NCBI RefSeq assembly: GCF_002368415.1
Contig: NZ_AP018290.1
Span: forward strand, 1,615,470-1,679,469
Length of the DNA: 64,000 nucleotides
DNA from: Calothrix sp. NIES-4105
GTDB lineage: Bacteria; Cyanobacteriota; Cyanobacteriia; Cyanobacteriales; Nostocaceae
Direction of reading: 5' to 3'
A model generated the notes under the pieces. It did no database searches and was not told where the DNA came from. It saw nothing but the letters and a program-made list of their open reading frames with translations. Shown here piece by piece: positions 9,006-17,932 of the stretch. Every line of letters begins with the position of its first letter. Position 1 is the stretch's first letter. The position numbers and the translations under genes were made by a program.

Positions 9006-9035
9006 TAGCCCTCAAACTGACTTTATTCCTGCCTC

Positions 9036-9616
9036 TTAGAAATGAAAGTGCTTGTTACGTTTGAGTGATGAAGCGGCGCCCAGAAAGCCGAAGACGAGTA
9101 AGCTAAGGATTCCGGTGGGTTCAGGTACGGTGACTATGCTTGCAGAAAAACGAATGGGTAACTCGCTATCCTCCAATCCTAAATTTTCAAAACCTGGTGT
9201 AATTGGCGGCGCAGAAAAAACTTCGCGCATAACCTGGTGTCGGCAAAAAACTAGCGAAAAACGGACTCGCAAAGTTCCCCCCAGATGTGGAATACCCAAA
9301 ACCATCGCCTGTTAACTGCTGACTATTAAGACTAATCAAATTGTCAACATTAAAAGGCTCGTTTCTTGGTATTGGAGTGCCGACTGATTGCAAACCAGTA
9401 ATTGTTTCACCCTGCGCGCGCACCAGTAATTCCACTAATCTGATAAAAACCCAAATCATTAGGGGTATCATTCGTGATAAAACTACCACTCGCGCCCTAT
9501 GCTAGTACCAGAATAATTCCAATTCCAAGTTAAAGCAGAGGCACCGGGAGCATTGTCCCGAAAATCAATCCAGATGTACTAGCGAGGGCTGTGGCTGATA
9601 GTACTAGATTTTTCAT
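9036..9616 (-). pseudogene. Frameshifted PEP-CTERM protein gene
   Basis: Reading the minus strand from ATG at 9616 gives a signal-peptide-like start (MKNLVLSATALASTSGLIFG), then coding sequence split over frames: DNAPGASALTWNWNYSGTS, then GASGSFITNDTPNDLGFYQI, then GETITGLQSVGTPIPRNEPF, and finally a segment ending ASIVTVPEPTGILSLLVFGF followed by LGAASSLKR. The last part is a PEP-CTERM sorting signal (PEP box, hydrophobic helix, basic tail). At least three frameshifts are needed, so the gene is dead. The parent was an exported protein anchored through the exosortase system. Confidence 0.8.
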
Positions 9617-9699
9617 AAAGGTTAGAGTATGTGAGCAAGACTAATTTAGATGCGAGCTAATGTGCTAAGAACTTATGAAAGCTGTAAATCTTTGATTAA

Positions 9700-10563
9700 T
9701 CAGCGCGCGTTAACTGTACCCTCGTTTGACTCCGCAGATTGAGCTTCAGTAGATGTAACAGTTTTCTGTGAGCTTGGCTTTGTTTGAACCGATGCCTGTA
9801 CTTGGTTAAGATGAATATTATTGACCTGAATAATGAAGTTTTCTATTGCCTGTTTTGCTTTTAGTTGACGTTGGGTTTCATCCTCTATATCATAGCAACG
9901 ATAAGATTCAGTCACTCCCAAAATAAATTTCTCTTGTTCAGCTTCTAATAATTCAACACTAGTGTTAGCAGCTACCGAATTTTCTTGAAAAGGAAAGGAG
10001 GTAACGATACTAGCGACTATCGAGGCAACAGCTGGGAAGATGACGGGGAGCCACTTGAACCACGAAATACCTATATCCAATTTGTCTACCAAGACTAAAA
10101 TCGGCGTAATTCCTGAGAAAATAACTGTTGCCAATTGTAAAGTATAGTAAATAGTTCGAGAACTAGAGCGAACTTTTTTATAATCCTCAATCAACTCGTG
10201 GCAATACTGTAAAGCTTTTTCTCTCGCCGGAGTTAATGGATTGTTTTCTAAAAAATTATGATCAGCCGATAAAGAATTATAGAGTTCAGCTTTTTGGGTG
10301 AGATTGGACTGGTTAGAAGTTTTTAAGAATTTTTGATTTAGCAGAAAAAGAAAAAACCAAATAGAAATAAAAGCTAATGCCCAAATTTTGGCGATTTCAA
10401 TGCCGGGAAAAAGCTTGGTAATACCTATTGCATAGACAAAAGCTGCTAAAAACAAATACTCAGCTATTTTTAAGGTAGACAACATATTTGGACTTGATGA
10501 AAAGGATAATTTTCTATCGGTATTGGAAATATTAGTTAGGCTTGCGCGCTCAGAATTAGTCAT
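9700..10563 (-). CDS. DUF4231 (SLATT-like) membrane protein
   Basis: 287 residues from the ATG at 10563. A longer reading from 10659 would be encoded by the iterated repeat and is unlikely. Two hydrophobic helices near residues 30-75 are followed by PAREKALQYCHELIEDYKK, a second helix pair (ATVIFSGITPILVLV and WLPVIFPAVASIVASIVTSF), and LEAEQEKFILGV plus an IENFIIQVNNIHLNQ helix. This is the DUF4231 layout, related to SLATT proteins linked to nucleotide-signal effector systems. The C-terminal 40 residues are polar and low complexity. No partner nucleotidyltransferase is adjacent. Confidence 0.75.
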   Translation of the reverse strand: MTNSERASLTNISNTDRKLSFSSSPNMLSTLKIAEYLFLAAFVYAIGITKLFPGIEIAKIWALAFISIWFFLFLLNQKFLKTSNQSNLTQKAELYNSLSADHNFLENNPLTPAREKALQYCHELIEDYKKVRSSSRTIYYTLQLATVIFSGITPILVLVDKLDIGISWFKWLPVIFPAVASIVASIVTSFPFQENSVAANTSVELLEAEQEKFILGVTESYRCYDIEDETQRQLKAKQAIENFIIQVNNIHLNQVQASVQTKPSSQKTVTSTEAQSAESNEGTVNAR

Positions 10564-10637
10564 TGTTTTGTAGTTGATATCCCGATGTATCTGAGAAATG
10601 AGTAACAGTATCAGATATTCGAGCGCTAGTTGCAATA

Positions 10638-10678
10638 GCAGATAAGACAGATAAGACACATAAGCTAGACAGTTAAGA
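10638..10678. repeat. Iterated GATAAGACA / GACAGTTAAG repeats
   Basis: Tandem units CAGATAAGACAGATAAGACA and AGACAGTTAAG directly upstream of the DUF4231 gene on its minus-strand 5' side, the same motif family as at 7408-7450. Confidence 0.65.
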
Positions 10679-10746
10679 GTTAATTATAAAGTTTTTGTAA
10701 AGCAACCACGAATAGCGCTTTGGTAGCGTAACCGTAATAAAAACAT

Positions 10747-10774
10747 GTAGAGACGTTACATGTAACGTCTCTAC
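10747..10774. repeat. 28-bp palindrome, GTAGAGACGT family, copy 1
   Basis: GTAGAGACGTTACA and its exact reverse complement abut. Relatives lie at 24261-24292 and 51589-51616, all between genes. Confidence 0.8.
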
Positions 10775-10871
10775 CGGGGCGGGTAATCAACCGGACATGA
10801 TATTAAATCTGGTTCTAGTCGCTATTGAAATATTTTTTCTTTATCTTTTAAAGCGTAGCACTAAAAATTAT

Positions 10872-12326
10872 CTATTTAAATAAGTGTTTGTGAAAATAAT
10901 TACGATACAATTCCCGGCTAATAGTGACTCCATCTGAATTAATCTTCACTAATCCTATGCTCTCTAATTTATAAGCGAGTATAGGTTCTAAGGAAATGCT
11001 ACGTTCTGCCCCTAACACTGCTTCAAAGGCATTTAGCAATTCGGCGTTTTTTTGCAGCGTCGTCAACTGGCGCCGTAAATGGGTAGCATAAATTCCCGAT
11101 TCAGTACTCGCCTCCTGCAACAATTGAAATAACGTTACATCTGTACAGCAAAGGTGATAAAGAGCAATACGCACCAAAGATGGATGTCCCCCAACCATCG
11201 CCATTAGTTGCTCAGTTTGATTACCAACTTGCCAATTAAGTCCATGACGCAGTGCCAAATCCTGTACCATGTCGCTGGTAAACTCTGGTAACTGAAGCGG
11301 TAACCCCACATTACAAGGAGACTGGTTAATATCTAGAGGTATATAAATTTCTGTGGTATAAATCATTACTAATCGCAGTTTTTGCCAAGCTCGTTCGTAT
11401 TGAGCAGACTCATGCCAGGAGCGCAGCAGGGGCAAAAATTCTTGAGCTAGTTCAGGATATTCAAAAATCTTGTTGGTTTCATTCAACGCCAAAACAAGAG
11501 GACTATTAATATGATCGAGTAAATATGCTTGAAAGTAGATACTACAGCTTAACTTGCTGCCCATCTCTTCATCCCAATAGTCATCGAGCTTGGGTTCTAA
11601 GTTCAACTGTTGAGAAACACTTTTACAGAACCAGCGCAAGAATTTGTCAACATTGCTAAGAATCGAAACATCAACTCGGTTCATGTCCAAATTGACAGTT
11701 TGATAGCTTAAACTCTGAGCGCGATCCAAAATTCTGTACATCAGGGAGCTTTTCCCCATATATGAGGCTGCTTTAATGCGAATCAAGCATCCAGGTTGGG
11801 TGATTTCTTGGTAAGCTAGTTCTTCAATTGGTGGGCGAGGGATGTAAAAAATTGAATTGATCGGTTCCGGACCGCTAGGATATTTGTAACATTGGGCAAC
11901 CAATCCCGAGTTTGGCAACTGAGCTTCTATATCTGGATGGGTATAAGCACAACTACCTAAAGTGGTATAATCATCTGCTGTCAGTTGGAGATCGAAAGCA
12001 TTAAAGCAGAGTCTGAGTGTGCGTTGGTCTAATCCTGCTGTAAGCGACCAAAGTCGGCTTAAAGTTTTGGTAGAGACTTTCATGCGATCGCTAAGTTCAT
12101 CTTGAGTGAAGCGGTTTCCATAATTTTCCTTCAATTCGGCTGTCGCAATTACGGCTTGCAATCGCTTTAGTCCCTCACAACTGAGAACAACACCCCGACT
12201 GCGTTTTGAAGATTGCTGTGAGGTGGGTGTGTCAACATTGGGTATCTGTACATATGAGAAACTTGGATCCAGATCGCAACTAGCTTTTTCAAATTCTTGA
12301 GTTTGAGAGAGTCGTGAAATCATCAT
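10872..12326 (-). CDS. AAA-like domain (AAA_35-type) protein with N-terminal HTH-like region
   Basis: 484 residues, ATG at 12326 with AAGGA about ten bases upstream. Residues about 45-125 form a helical region (RFTQDELSDRMKVSTKTLSR) resembling a sigma-like helix-turn-helix. From about residue 160 follows a cyanobacterial AAA-like domain: IPRPPIEELAYQEI, P-loop ASYMGKSSLMYRIL near 187-200, LVLALNETNKIF as Walker B equivalent (Asn after Leu-Ala-Leu rather than Asp-Glu), GLPLQLPEFT, and GGHPSLVRIALYHL. The domain family belongs to STAND-like NTPases. It diverges from the AAA-WD40 gene at 13588. Its 3' end is duplicated at 24370-24553. Function is unknown; a sensor or regulator role is inference. 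Confidence 0.8.
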   Translation of the reverse strand: MMISRLSQTQEFEKASCDLDPSFSYVQIPNVDTPTSQQSSKRSRGVVLSCEGLKRLQAVIATAELKENYGNRFTQDELSDRMKVSTKTLSRLWSLTAGLDQRTLRLCFNAFDLQLTADDYTTLGSCAYTHPDIEAQLPNSGLVAQCYKYPSGPEPINSIFYIPRPPIEELAYQEITQPGCLIRIKAASYMGKSSLMYRILDRAQSLSYQTVNLDMNRVDVSILSNVDKFLRWFCKSVSQQLNLEPKLDDYWDEEMGSKLSCSIYFQAYLLDHINSPLVLALNETNKIFEYPELAQEFLPLLRSWHESAQYERAWQKLRLVMIYTTEIYIPLDINQSPCNVGLPLQLPEFTSDMVQDLALRHGLNWQVGNQTEQLMAMVGGHPSLVRIALYHLCCTDVTLFQLLQEASTESGIYATHLRRQLTTLQKNAELLNAFEAVLGAERSISLEPILAYKLESIGLVKINSDGVTISRELYRNYFHKHLFK

Positions 12327-13587
12327 GGAAACTTGTCCTTATCATTAATTTGAACTTTGATCCGCGTTCTAAAAGTATTACTGCGTGCCCCATAATACTT
12401 TTAATACACTTAAAAAAAGCTGCTCAAAATCTTCAAAGAAATCTCTGAAGTAATGTACATGCTTGACTAAAAAGTCAATAAATGCTAAAGACACTTCACA
12501 ATAAAGCTCATATAGGGTTTGTAGTTGGTTTTTGAACAAGCAAGTAACCTAAGAGCTTGCCGTACCTCGCTTTAATTCTCAGTATACACAGCAAGTATCA
12601 AGTTGGATTATTATATACAGAATAATTTCAACTTGAAATTAATTACTTAGTATAAAATAATTAATCGGGCTACTTCTTAACAAAGCTTAACAACAAATAT
12701 CTTTCCAATTTTATACGTATATTAATTGCTGATCAAAACAACGCTACAAGTTTTTTTTAATACAGACTATACTTCATTGTCTGTAATGTTTAAATTTAAT
12801 TAATAGCCTTATCCCAAGATTGAAGTAATAGACAAAGGATATAAGGGGTATAAAAAATTACATTTGTCTGATTTGAAACATAAATTATCTCCGTATAAAG
12901 TCAATTATTATACTTTTTTATATTAAGTATAATGGATTGCTCTTGTAACAATAGATGATTACTGTTTAGTTGGGCTGTGTCGCAGATCACTAAATTTATG
13001 CGACATTGCCCTATTACCAAGTTCTCTTTGCAGGTAAAATTTTTATACTCAATTAAAATTAATTGAAAATATGAATATAAAATTAACTAACTATATACCA
13101 ATGAAATCAATAAATCATCAAATTATTTAAGATAATACAAAACAACTAATAAACTATCAAATTAAGGCGATAGACATAACGTAGTTGTACCTAACCCACA
13201 GGCGCCTATAAACAAAAATTGACACATACAGAAATATTATTTAGCAACTTTAGTCAGGCTTGAGAACTAATTTCAATTCTGTTTTATCTCAACATATTAC
13301 AAAATTATATCTTGCAATAGCTTGTGATTTAAATCTTGTCTGAATATGGTTATAATTAGTTTTTATAATAAATATTGAGTCAAAAGAAATATCAAAAAAT
13401 TGTATCAATTTCTACGGAAAATCCTTAATGGTATTGACATATAAGGTCTTTTTGCTGTTGAATTTAAGTAGAACTATAATCTGAAGGGGTGTATTTACAG
13501 TCATGGTCAATAAAATAAAAAATTAATAAAAAACTAATATTGATGTAATATTTGATACTAAAGTAGTTAAGAGTGGAGTTTTGATAA
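12327..13587. other. 1.26-kb AT-rich spacer between divergent AAA-like genes
   Basis: No open reading frame of coding quality on either strand. Two short blocks, about 12802-12850 and 12940-12985 (the latter with TGTGTCGCAGATCA), recur at 24560-24615 and 24710-24760 beside the decayed second copy of the AAA-like gene, so the spacer was duplicated with the gene. It presumably holds promoters for both divergent genes, which I cannot place with confidence. Confidence 0.5.
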
Positions 13588-16500
13588 ATGGTTTTCAGCC
13601 AATACAAAGTTGGTGGCAGCTTACAGAATGATGACCCGACTTATGTGTTCAGGCGGGGAGATCAAGAACTTTATACAGCACTCTTGAACGGTGAACTTTG
13701 TTATGTCTTCAATACACGACAAATGGGAAAATCTTCTCTTCTTGTCAAAGTTAAACACAAGTTAGAATCAGAAGGATACCGCTGCACTAATGTTGATATG
13801 ACCCGAATTGGCAGTAAACATATTACTCCTTTACAATGGTATAAGGGCACAGTCGGGGATTTATGGCGGGGATTCGGTTGTTTAAGTAAAATTAATTTAA
13901 AAACTTGGTGGCAAGAAAAAGAAGATATCTCACTGCTGCAAAGATTAAGTGAATTTATCGAGGAATTATTACTAAATCAATTTCCTGACCAAAAGCTTTG
14001 TATTTTCGTTGATGAAATCGATAATATTCTAAGTTTAGAATTTGATGTCGATGATTTTTTTGCATTAATTCGCTACTGTTATAACCAGAGAGCGCTAAAT
14101 CCAGCATACAATCGGATTACTTTTGCTTTATTTGGTGTAGCTACTCCCAGTGATTTAATTCGCGACAAAACCAAAACCCCATTTAACGTTGGTAATGCAA
14201 TTCAACTGCACGGTTTTAGCATAGAAGAAGCATTGCCTTTGACAAAAGGATTGGTAGGTTTAGTAGAGCGTCCTCAAATAATTTTGGAGGAGATACTGGC
14301 TTGGACACAGGGACAACCTTTTTTAACGCAAAAAGTTTGTAAATTGATAGATTTGGCAGCACGAGAAATGCAATTCCACACGATGCCCCAAGGTACAGAG
14401 GCATTTTGGGTAGAGAGCATAGTTCGAGATCGCATAATCAACTCTTGGGAATTTCAAGACGAACCAGAACACTTGAAAACAATCCGCTCGCGCATCCTTA
14501 ATAATCAGAACCGGGCTAGAAGATTGCTTGGTATATACCAGCAAATCTTAATAGGCGCCCCTGTGACAACTGATGATAGTAGAGAGCAAATTGAACTGTT
14601 GCTATCCGGTTTAGTCATCAAACAGCACTCGTTTTTACAAGTTAAAAACCGAATTTACGCAGAAGTATTTAATATAGAATGGGTAAAAACACAACTAACG
14701 CAATTACGTCCTTACTCTCAAGCCTTCGACGCTTGGATTGCATCTAAAGAAACAGATTCCTCGCGGTTGCTGCGGGGGCAAGCTTTAATTGAAGCTTTAT
14801 CCTGGTCGCAAGGGAAAGGTTTAAGCGACCTAGACTATCGGTTTTTAGCAAGCAGCACCGAACTTGACAGACGAGAAGTGCAAATTGCTTTAGAGGCAGA
14901 ACGTATGCGAGAAGTTGAAGCACGACTAGCTACTGAGAAAAAAGCTGCTGTGCGACAAAGACTTTTATTGTTTGTAGTCAGTATCGCATTTCTACTTGCT
15001 TGCGCGTTTGGAGTATCAGCATATTTTGAGAACCAAAAAGCACTTAAGAGCGAAATTCGAGCATTAGTGTCGTCGTCAGAAGGATTATTTGCTTCCAATC
15101 GAAGGTTAGATGGGCTGGTAGAAGCCATGAAAGCTACAAGAAGACTGCAAAAAATCAATAATACAGATAAAAATATTGAGAATCAGACAAAAAATGCACT
15201 TGCACAAGCTGTTTATGGCGCCGATGAATACAACCGTTTATCGGGGCATAAAGCTGCTGTTCTAGCAGTGGCTATTAGCCCTGATAGTTCTACTATAGCC
15301 TCAGCTAGCGTAGACAACACAGTCAAACTTTGGAAGAGTGACGGCGCTCTCTTGGCAACTCTCACTGGTCATAAAGCAGCGGTGAGGGTAGTGAATTTTA
15401 GCCCTGACGGTCAAAGGATTGTTTCCGCTTCTGAGGATCTTACCGTAAAGATTTGGAAACGAGATGGAACTTTACTTAAAACTCTCACTGGTCACAATGC
15501 GCCGATATGGGTAGCCAAGTTTAGCCCAGATGGTCAGCAAATTGTTTCCGGGAGTATGGATAATAATATCAAACTTTGGAAACGAGATGGAACTAAAATC
15601 AAAACTCTTACTGGTAACAAAGGTGGAGTATTGGGAGTGGCATTCAGCCCAGATAGTCAGATTTTTGTGACTGGAGGTTTGGATAATACGCTCTCATTTT
15701 GGCGCCGAGACGGTCAGCTGCTAAAAACTATACTTACGGACGCACAGACTACCAGCATTAGTTTCAACCCACAAGGCAATGCTATTGCCTCATCAAGCAC
15801 AGATAACACTGTTAAACTTTGGAGTCTAGATGGCAGGTTGTTAAAAACCTATTCAGGTCATACTGGCATAGTAACAGGGGTCGCATTTAGTCCGGATGGT
15901 CAGCAAATTGCATCTTCTAGTAACGACAAAACGATAAAACTTTGGCACATTGACGGCTCAGAATTGGCAACGTTTAGAGGGCATAGCGTCATAGTGTTGG
16001 GGCTAGCTTGGAGTCACGACGGCACCTTTATTGCAAGTGCCGGGTCAGAAAATGTTGTCAAACTTTGGCAAAGTCAAAACCCATTACAAACAACTATCAC
16101 TGCTCATAAAACTGGAATATACGCAGTTGATATTAGTTCGGATAGCACAACAATTGCCACAGTAGGATCGGGACAAGACAGCACCGTTAAACTTTGGGAT
16201 CGTACTGGCAAATTACTGGCAACATTTCTAGGACATAAAGCACCAGCAGTCTATGTTGATATTAGCCCGTCGGGCAAGTTGATTGCTTCTGCTAGTGCCG
16301 ATAGTACTGTCAAACTTTGGCAACGAGACGGAACTTTGGTCAGGACTTTCAATAATTTTAAAGCTATAGTGATGTCAGTCGCCTTCAGTCCTCAAGGAAA
16401 TATCCTTGCTACATCAAGTCAAGATGGTACAGTAAAACTTTGGAAGCTTGACGGCACATTGATCAAAACTCTCAAAGCGGATAGCACAAGCTTGTGGCGC

Positions 16501-17061
16501 CTAGCATTCAGTCCAGACGGTACTAGAATTGCTGTTGGTAGTGGAGACGGTACGATTAAAGTTTGGAAACTTGATGGGACGTTAGAGAAAAATTTTCAAG
16601 GTCATAATGCTACCGTGTGGATAGTTGCATTTAGCCCAGATGGTAAAAGCATCGCCTCTGGCAGCGCAGATGGTACAGTAAAGCTTTGGAAACTTGATGG
16701 TACTTTATTGAAAACTTTTATAGGTCATCGTGCAGCAGTGTGGGGAATTTCGTTTAGTCCCCAAGGTAATACAATCGCTTCGGGAAGCGTGGATAACATG
16801 GTGAAACTGTGGAAGTTGGATGGTACGGAACTAGCGACACTAAGAGGCCATACTTCTACGGTTAGGGGGGTTAACTTCAGCCACGACGGCACTTTTTTGG
16901 CTTCTGTGGGTGAAGACAGCAAGTTAGTTCTGTGGAATTTGCCACGAATTCTCAAGCTAGACTTCTTAGCACAGGCGTGCGATATCGGGCGGGATTATTT
17001 GAGGACGAATGTGGCAGTGGAAGAAGGCGACCGCCACCTTTGCGAGCCGCACCACTCGTGA
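13588..17061 (+). CDS. AAA-like NTPase fused to 14 WD40 repeats
   Basis: 1157 residues. Residues about 1-365 are an AAA-like (AAA_35-type) domain with P-loop NTRQMGKSSLLVKV (near 47-60) and Walker B LCIFVDEIDNIL (near 134-145). A charged coiled segment and one transmembrane helix (LLLFVVSIAFLLACAFGVSA, about 457-477) follow, then a linker and 14 WD40 repeats from about residue 545, mostly closing in VKLWKxDG; 14 would make two seven-blade propellers. The layout suggests a membrane-anchored STAND-type sensor with the propeller as ligand platform. Repeats 5, 10 and 11 lack the usual GH dipeptide. Ligand is unknown. Confidence 0.9.
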   Translation: MVFSQYKVGGSLQNDDPTYVFRRGDQELYTALLNGELCYVFNTRQMGKSSLLVKVKHKLESEGYRCTNVDMTRIGSKHITPLQWYKGTVGDLWRGFGCLSKINLKTWWQEKEDISLLQRLSEFIEELLLNQFPDQKLCIFVDEIDNILSLEFDVDDFFALIRYCYNQRALNPAYNRITFALFGVATPSDLIRDKTKTPFNVGNAIQLHGFSIEEALPLTKGLVGLVERPQIILEEILAWTQGQPFLTQKVCKLIDLAAREMQFHTMPQGTEAFWVESIVRDRIINSWEFQDEPEHLKTIRSRILNNQNRARRLLGIYQQILIGAPVTTDDSREQIELLLSGLVIKQHSFLQVKNRIYAEVFNIEWVKTQLTQLRPYSQAFDAWIASKETDSSRLLRGQALIEALSWSQGKGLSDLDYRFLASSTELDRREVQIALEAERMREVEARLATEKKAAVRQRLLLFVVSIAFLLACAFGVSAYFENQKALKSEIRALVSSSEGLFASNRRLDGLVEAMKATRRLQKINNTDKNIENQTKNALAQAVYGADEYNRLSGHKAAVLAVAISPDSSTIASASVDNTVKLWKSDGALLATLTGHKAAVRVVNFSPDGQRIVSASEDLTVKIWKRDGTLLKTLTGHNAPIWVAKFSPDGQQIVSGSMDNNIKLWKRDGTKIKTLTGNKGGVLGVAFSPDSQIFVTGGLDNTLSFWRRDGQLLKTILTDAQTTSISFNPQGNAIASSSTDNTVKLWSLDGRLLKTYSGHTGIVTGVAFSPDGQQIASSSNDKTIKLWHIDGSELATFRGHSVIVLGLAWSHDGTFIASAGSENVVKLWQSQNPLQTTITAHKTGIYAVDISSDSTTIATVGSGQDSTVKLWDRTGKLLATFLGHKAPAVYVDISPSGKLIASASADSTVKLWQRDGTLVRTFNNFKAIVMSVAFSPQGNILATSSQDGTVKLWKLDGTLIKTLKADSTSLWRLAFSPDGTRIAVGSGDGTIKVWKLDGTLEKNFQGHNATVWIVAFSPDGKSIASGSADGTVKLWKLDGTLLKTFIGHRAAVWGISFSPQGNTIASGSVDNMVKLWKLDGTELATLRGHTSTVRGVNFSHDGTFLASVGEDSKLVLWNLPRILKLDFLAQACDIGRDYLRTNVAVEEGDRHLCEPHHS

Positions 17062-17119
17062 AAATTTAAAGATTACAAGGGTGTTGGCTCGACAAATAGC
17101 GCCATCCTCTAAGAACCTG

Positions 17120-17141
17120 GCTTAATTGTTAATAATTAAGC
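17120..17141 (+). terminator. Weak hairpin after AAA-WD40 gene
   Basis: GCTTAATT and AATTAAGC pair around a 6-base loop, followed by CAATTTTG. AT-rich and therefore weak. Confidence 0.35.
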
Positions 17142-17167
17142 AATTTTGAACCCTATTCAAAAGTCAC

Positions 17168-17192
17168 ATTTAACTGTCTTAACTGTCCTTGT
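17168..17192. repeat. TTAACTGTC tandem repeat
   Basis: TTTAACTGTCTTAACTGTCC plus TTGTC: two direct 9-bp units in the spacer after the WD40 gene. Confidence 0.65.
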
Positions 17193-17204
17193 CTTTAAAT
17201 CAAA

Positions 17205-17258
17205 AAGGATACTTTTAGCCAAGAATAAATTGAGATTTGCGGTTTTTCCAAGAATTGA
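17205..17258 (+). pseudogene. Remnant of an mscS paralogue 3' end
   Basis: AAGGATACTTTTAGCCAAGA and following bases to about 17258 match 2742-2795, the last 17 codons of the MscS gene (residues KDTFSQEEIELCGFSKN), with a handful of substitutions, including one that makes a stop (TAA for GAA). Nothing of the rest of the gene is present. Confidence 0.7.
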
Positions 17259-17343
17259 TACTAAGTAGTTAGAGCTTATCTTTGGAAGCATGTGGCGCCT
17301 TCTAATTTTTTGGGCTACCCCGACTCCACAGAGCGGATACCTC

Positions 17344-17428
17344 TTAACTGTCTTAAAAATTTGCTTAAATGTCTTAAATGTCCTTGCATTTTCGCTCCTT
17401 AGCTAAGAATATTTAAAGACATATACAG
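17344..17428. repeat. Second copy of the 85-bp repeat seen at 401-487
   Basis: Same order as 401-487: TTAACTGTCTTAAAAATTTG, two TTAAATGTC units, CCTTGCATTTTCGC, AAGAATATTTAAA. It ends about 35 bp before the pentapeptide gene. Spacer 17062-17461 therefore consists of a hairpin, repeats and an mscS fragment. Confidence 0.75.
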
Positions 17429-17461
17429 TGTGCTTTTTTCGATACAGAAACTAAAGATAAT

Positions 17462-17878
17462 ATGGATAAAAATGAACTTTGTAGACGATATGCGGCAGGA
17501 GAAAGAGATTTTAGCGGATTAAATTTAACTGGAGCCAAGCTCAGTGATATAAATCTTGCTTCTTCAGATTTATCCCGAACTAATTTAACCAGAGCTTTAC
17601 TGAATGGGGCGAATCTGCACCAAGCTAATTTGAGTCAAGCAATTCTGTACGGTGCAGACTTATGCAATGCCAACCTTCACGAAGCCAATCTTACTGATAC
17701 AAACTTAGAGGCTGCCCTCCTGGTCAAGGCAAACTTGACAGGAGCAAAACTCGACAATACTAATTTCAAATGGGCTGCTTTGACGCAGGTCACACCATCC
17801 GATATTGATTTGAGCAATGCCATCATCAGTAAAACAATCTTACCTGATGGTTCATCATCTGACATCATCAATATGTAA
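17462..17878 (+). CDS. Pentapeptide repeat protein
   Basis: 138 residues. From residue 17 onward the sequence follows the A(D/N)LXX pentad (FSGLNLTGAKLSDINL, ANLHQANLSQ, ADLCNANLHEANL, ANLTGAKLDNTNF), about 18 pentads making a right-handed quadrilateral β-helix. Such proteins are abundant in cyanobacteria with mostly unknown roles. It is 54 bp upstream of the FAAL gene on the same strand and may share its transcript. Confidence 0.9.
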   Translation: MDKNELCRRYAAGERDFSGLNLTGAKLSDINLASSDLSRTNLTRALLNGANLHQANLSQAILYGADLCNANLHEANLTDTNLEAALLVKANLTGAKLDNTNFKWAALTQVTPSDIDLSNAIISKTILPDGSSSDIINM

Positions 17879-17932
17879 AGGCTCGCATGATTCAGATTCA
17901 GCAATAATTAAAATTAAGCGTTTTAAGAACTT

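Noticed and set aside
10564..10659. N-terminal extension of the DUF4231 protein
   Set aside because: The extra 32 residues would be translated from the iterated GATAAGACA repeat.
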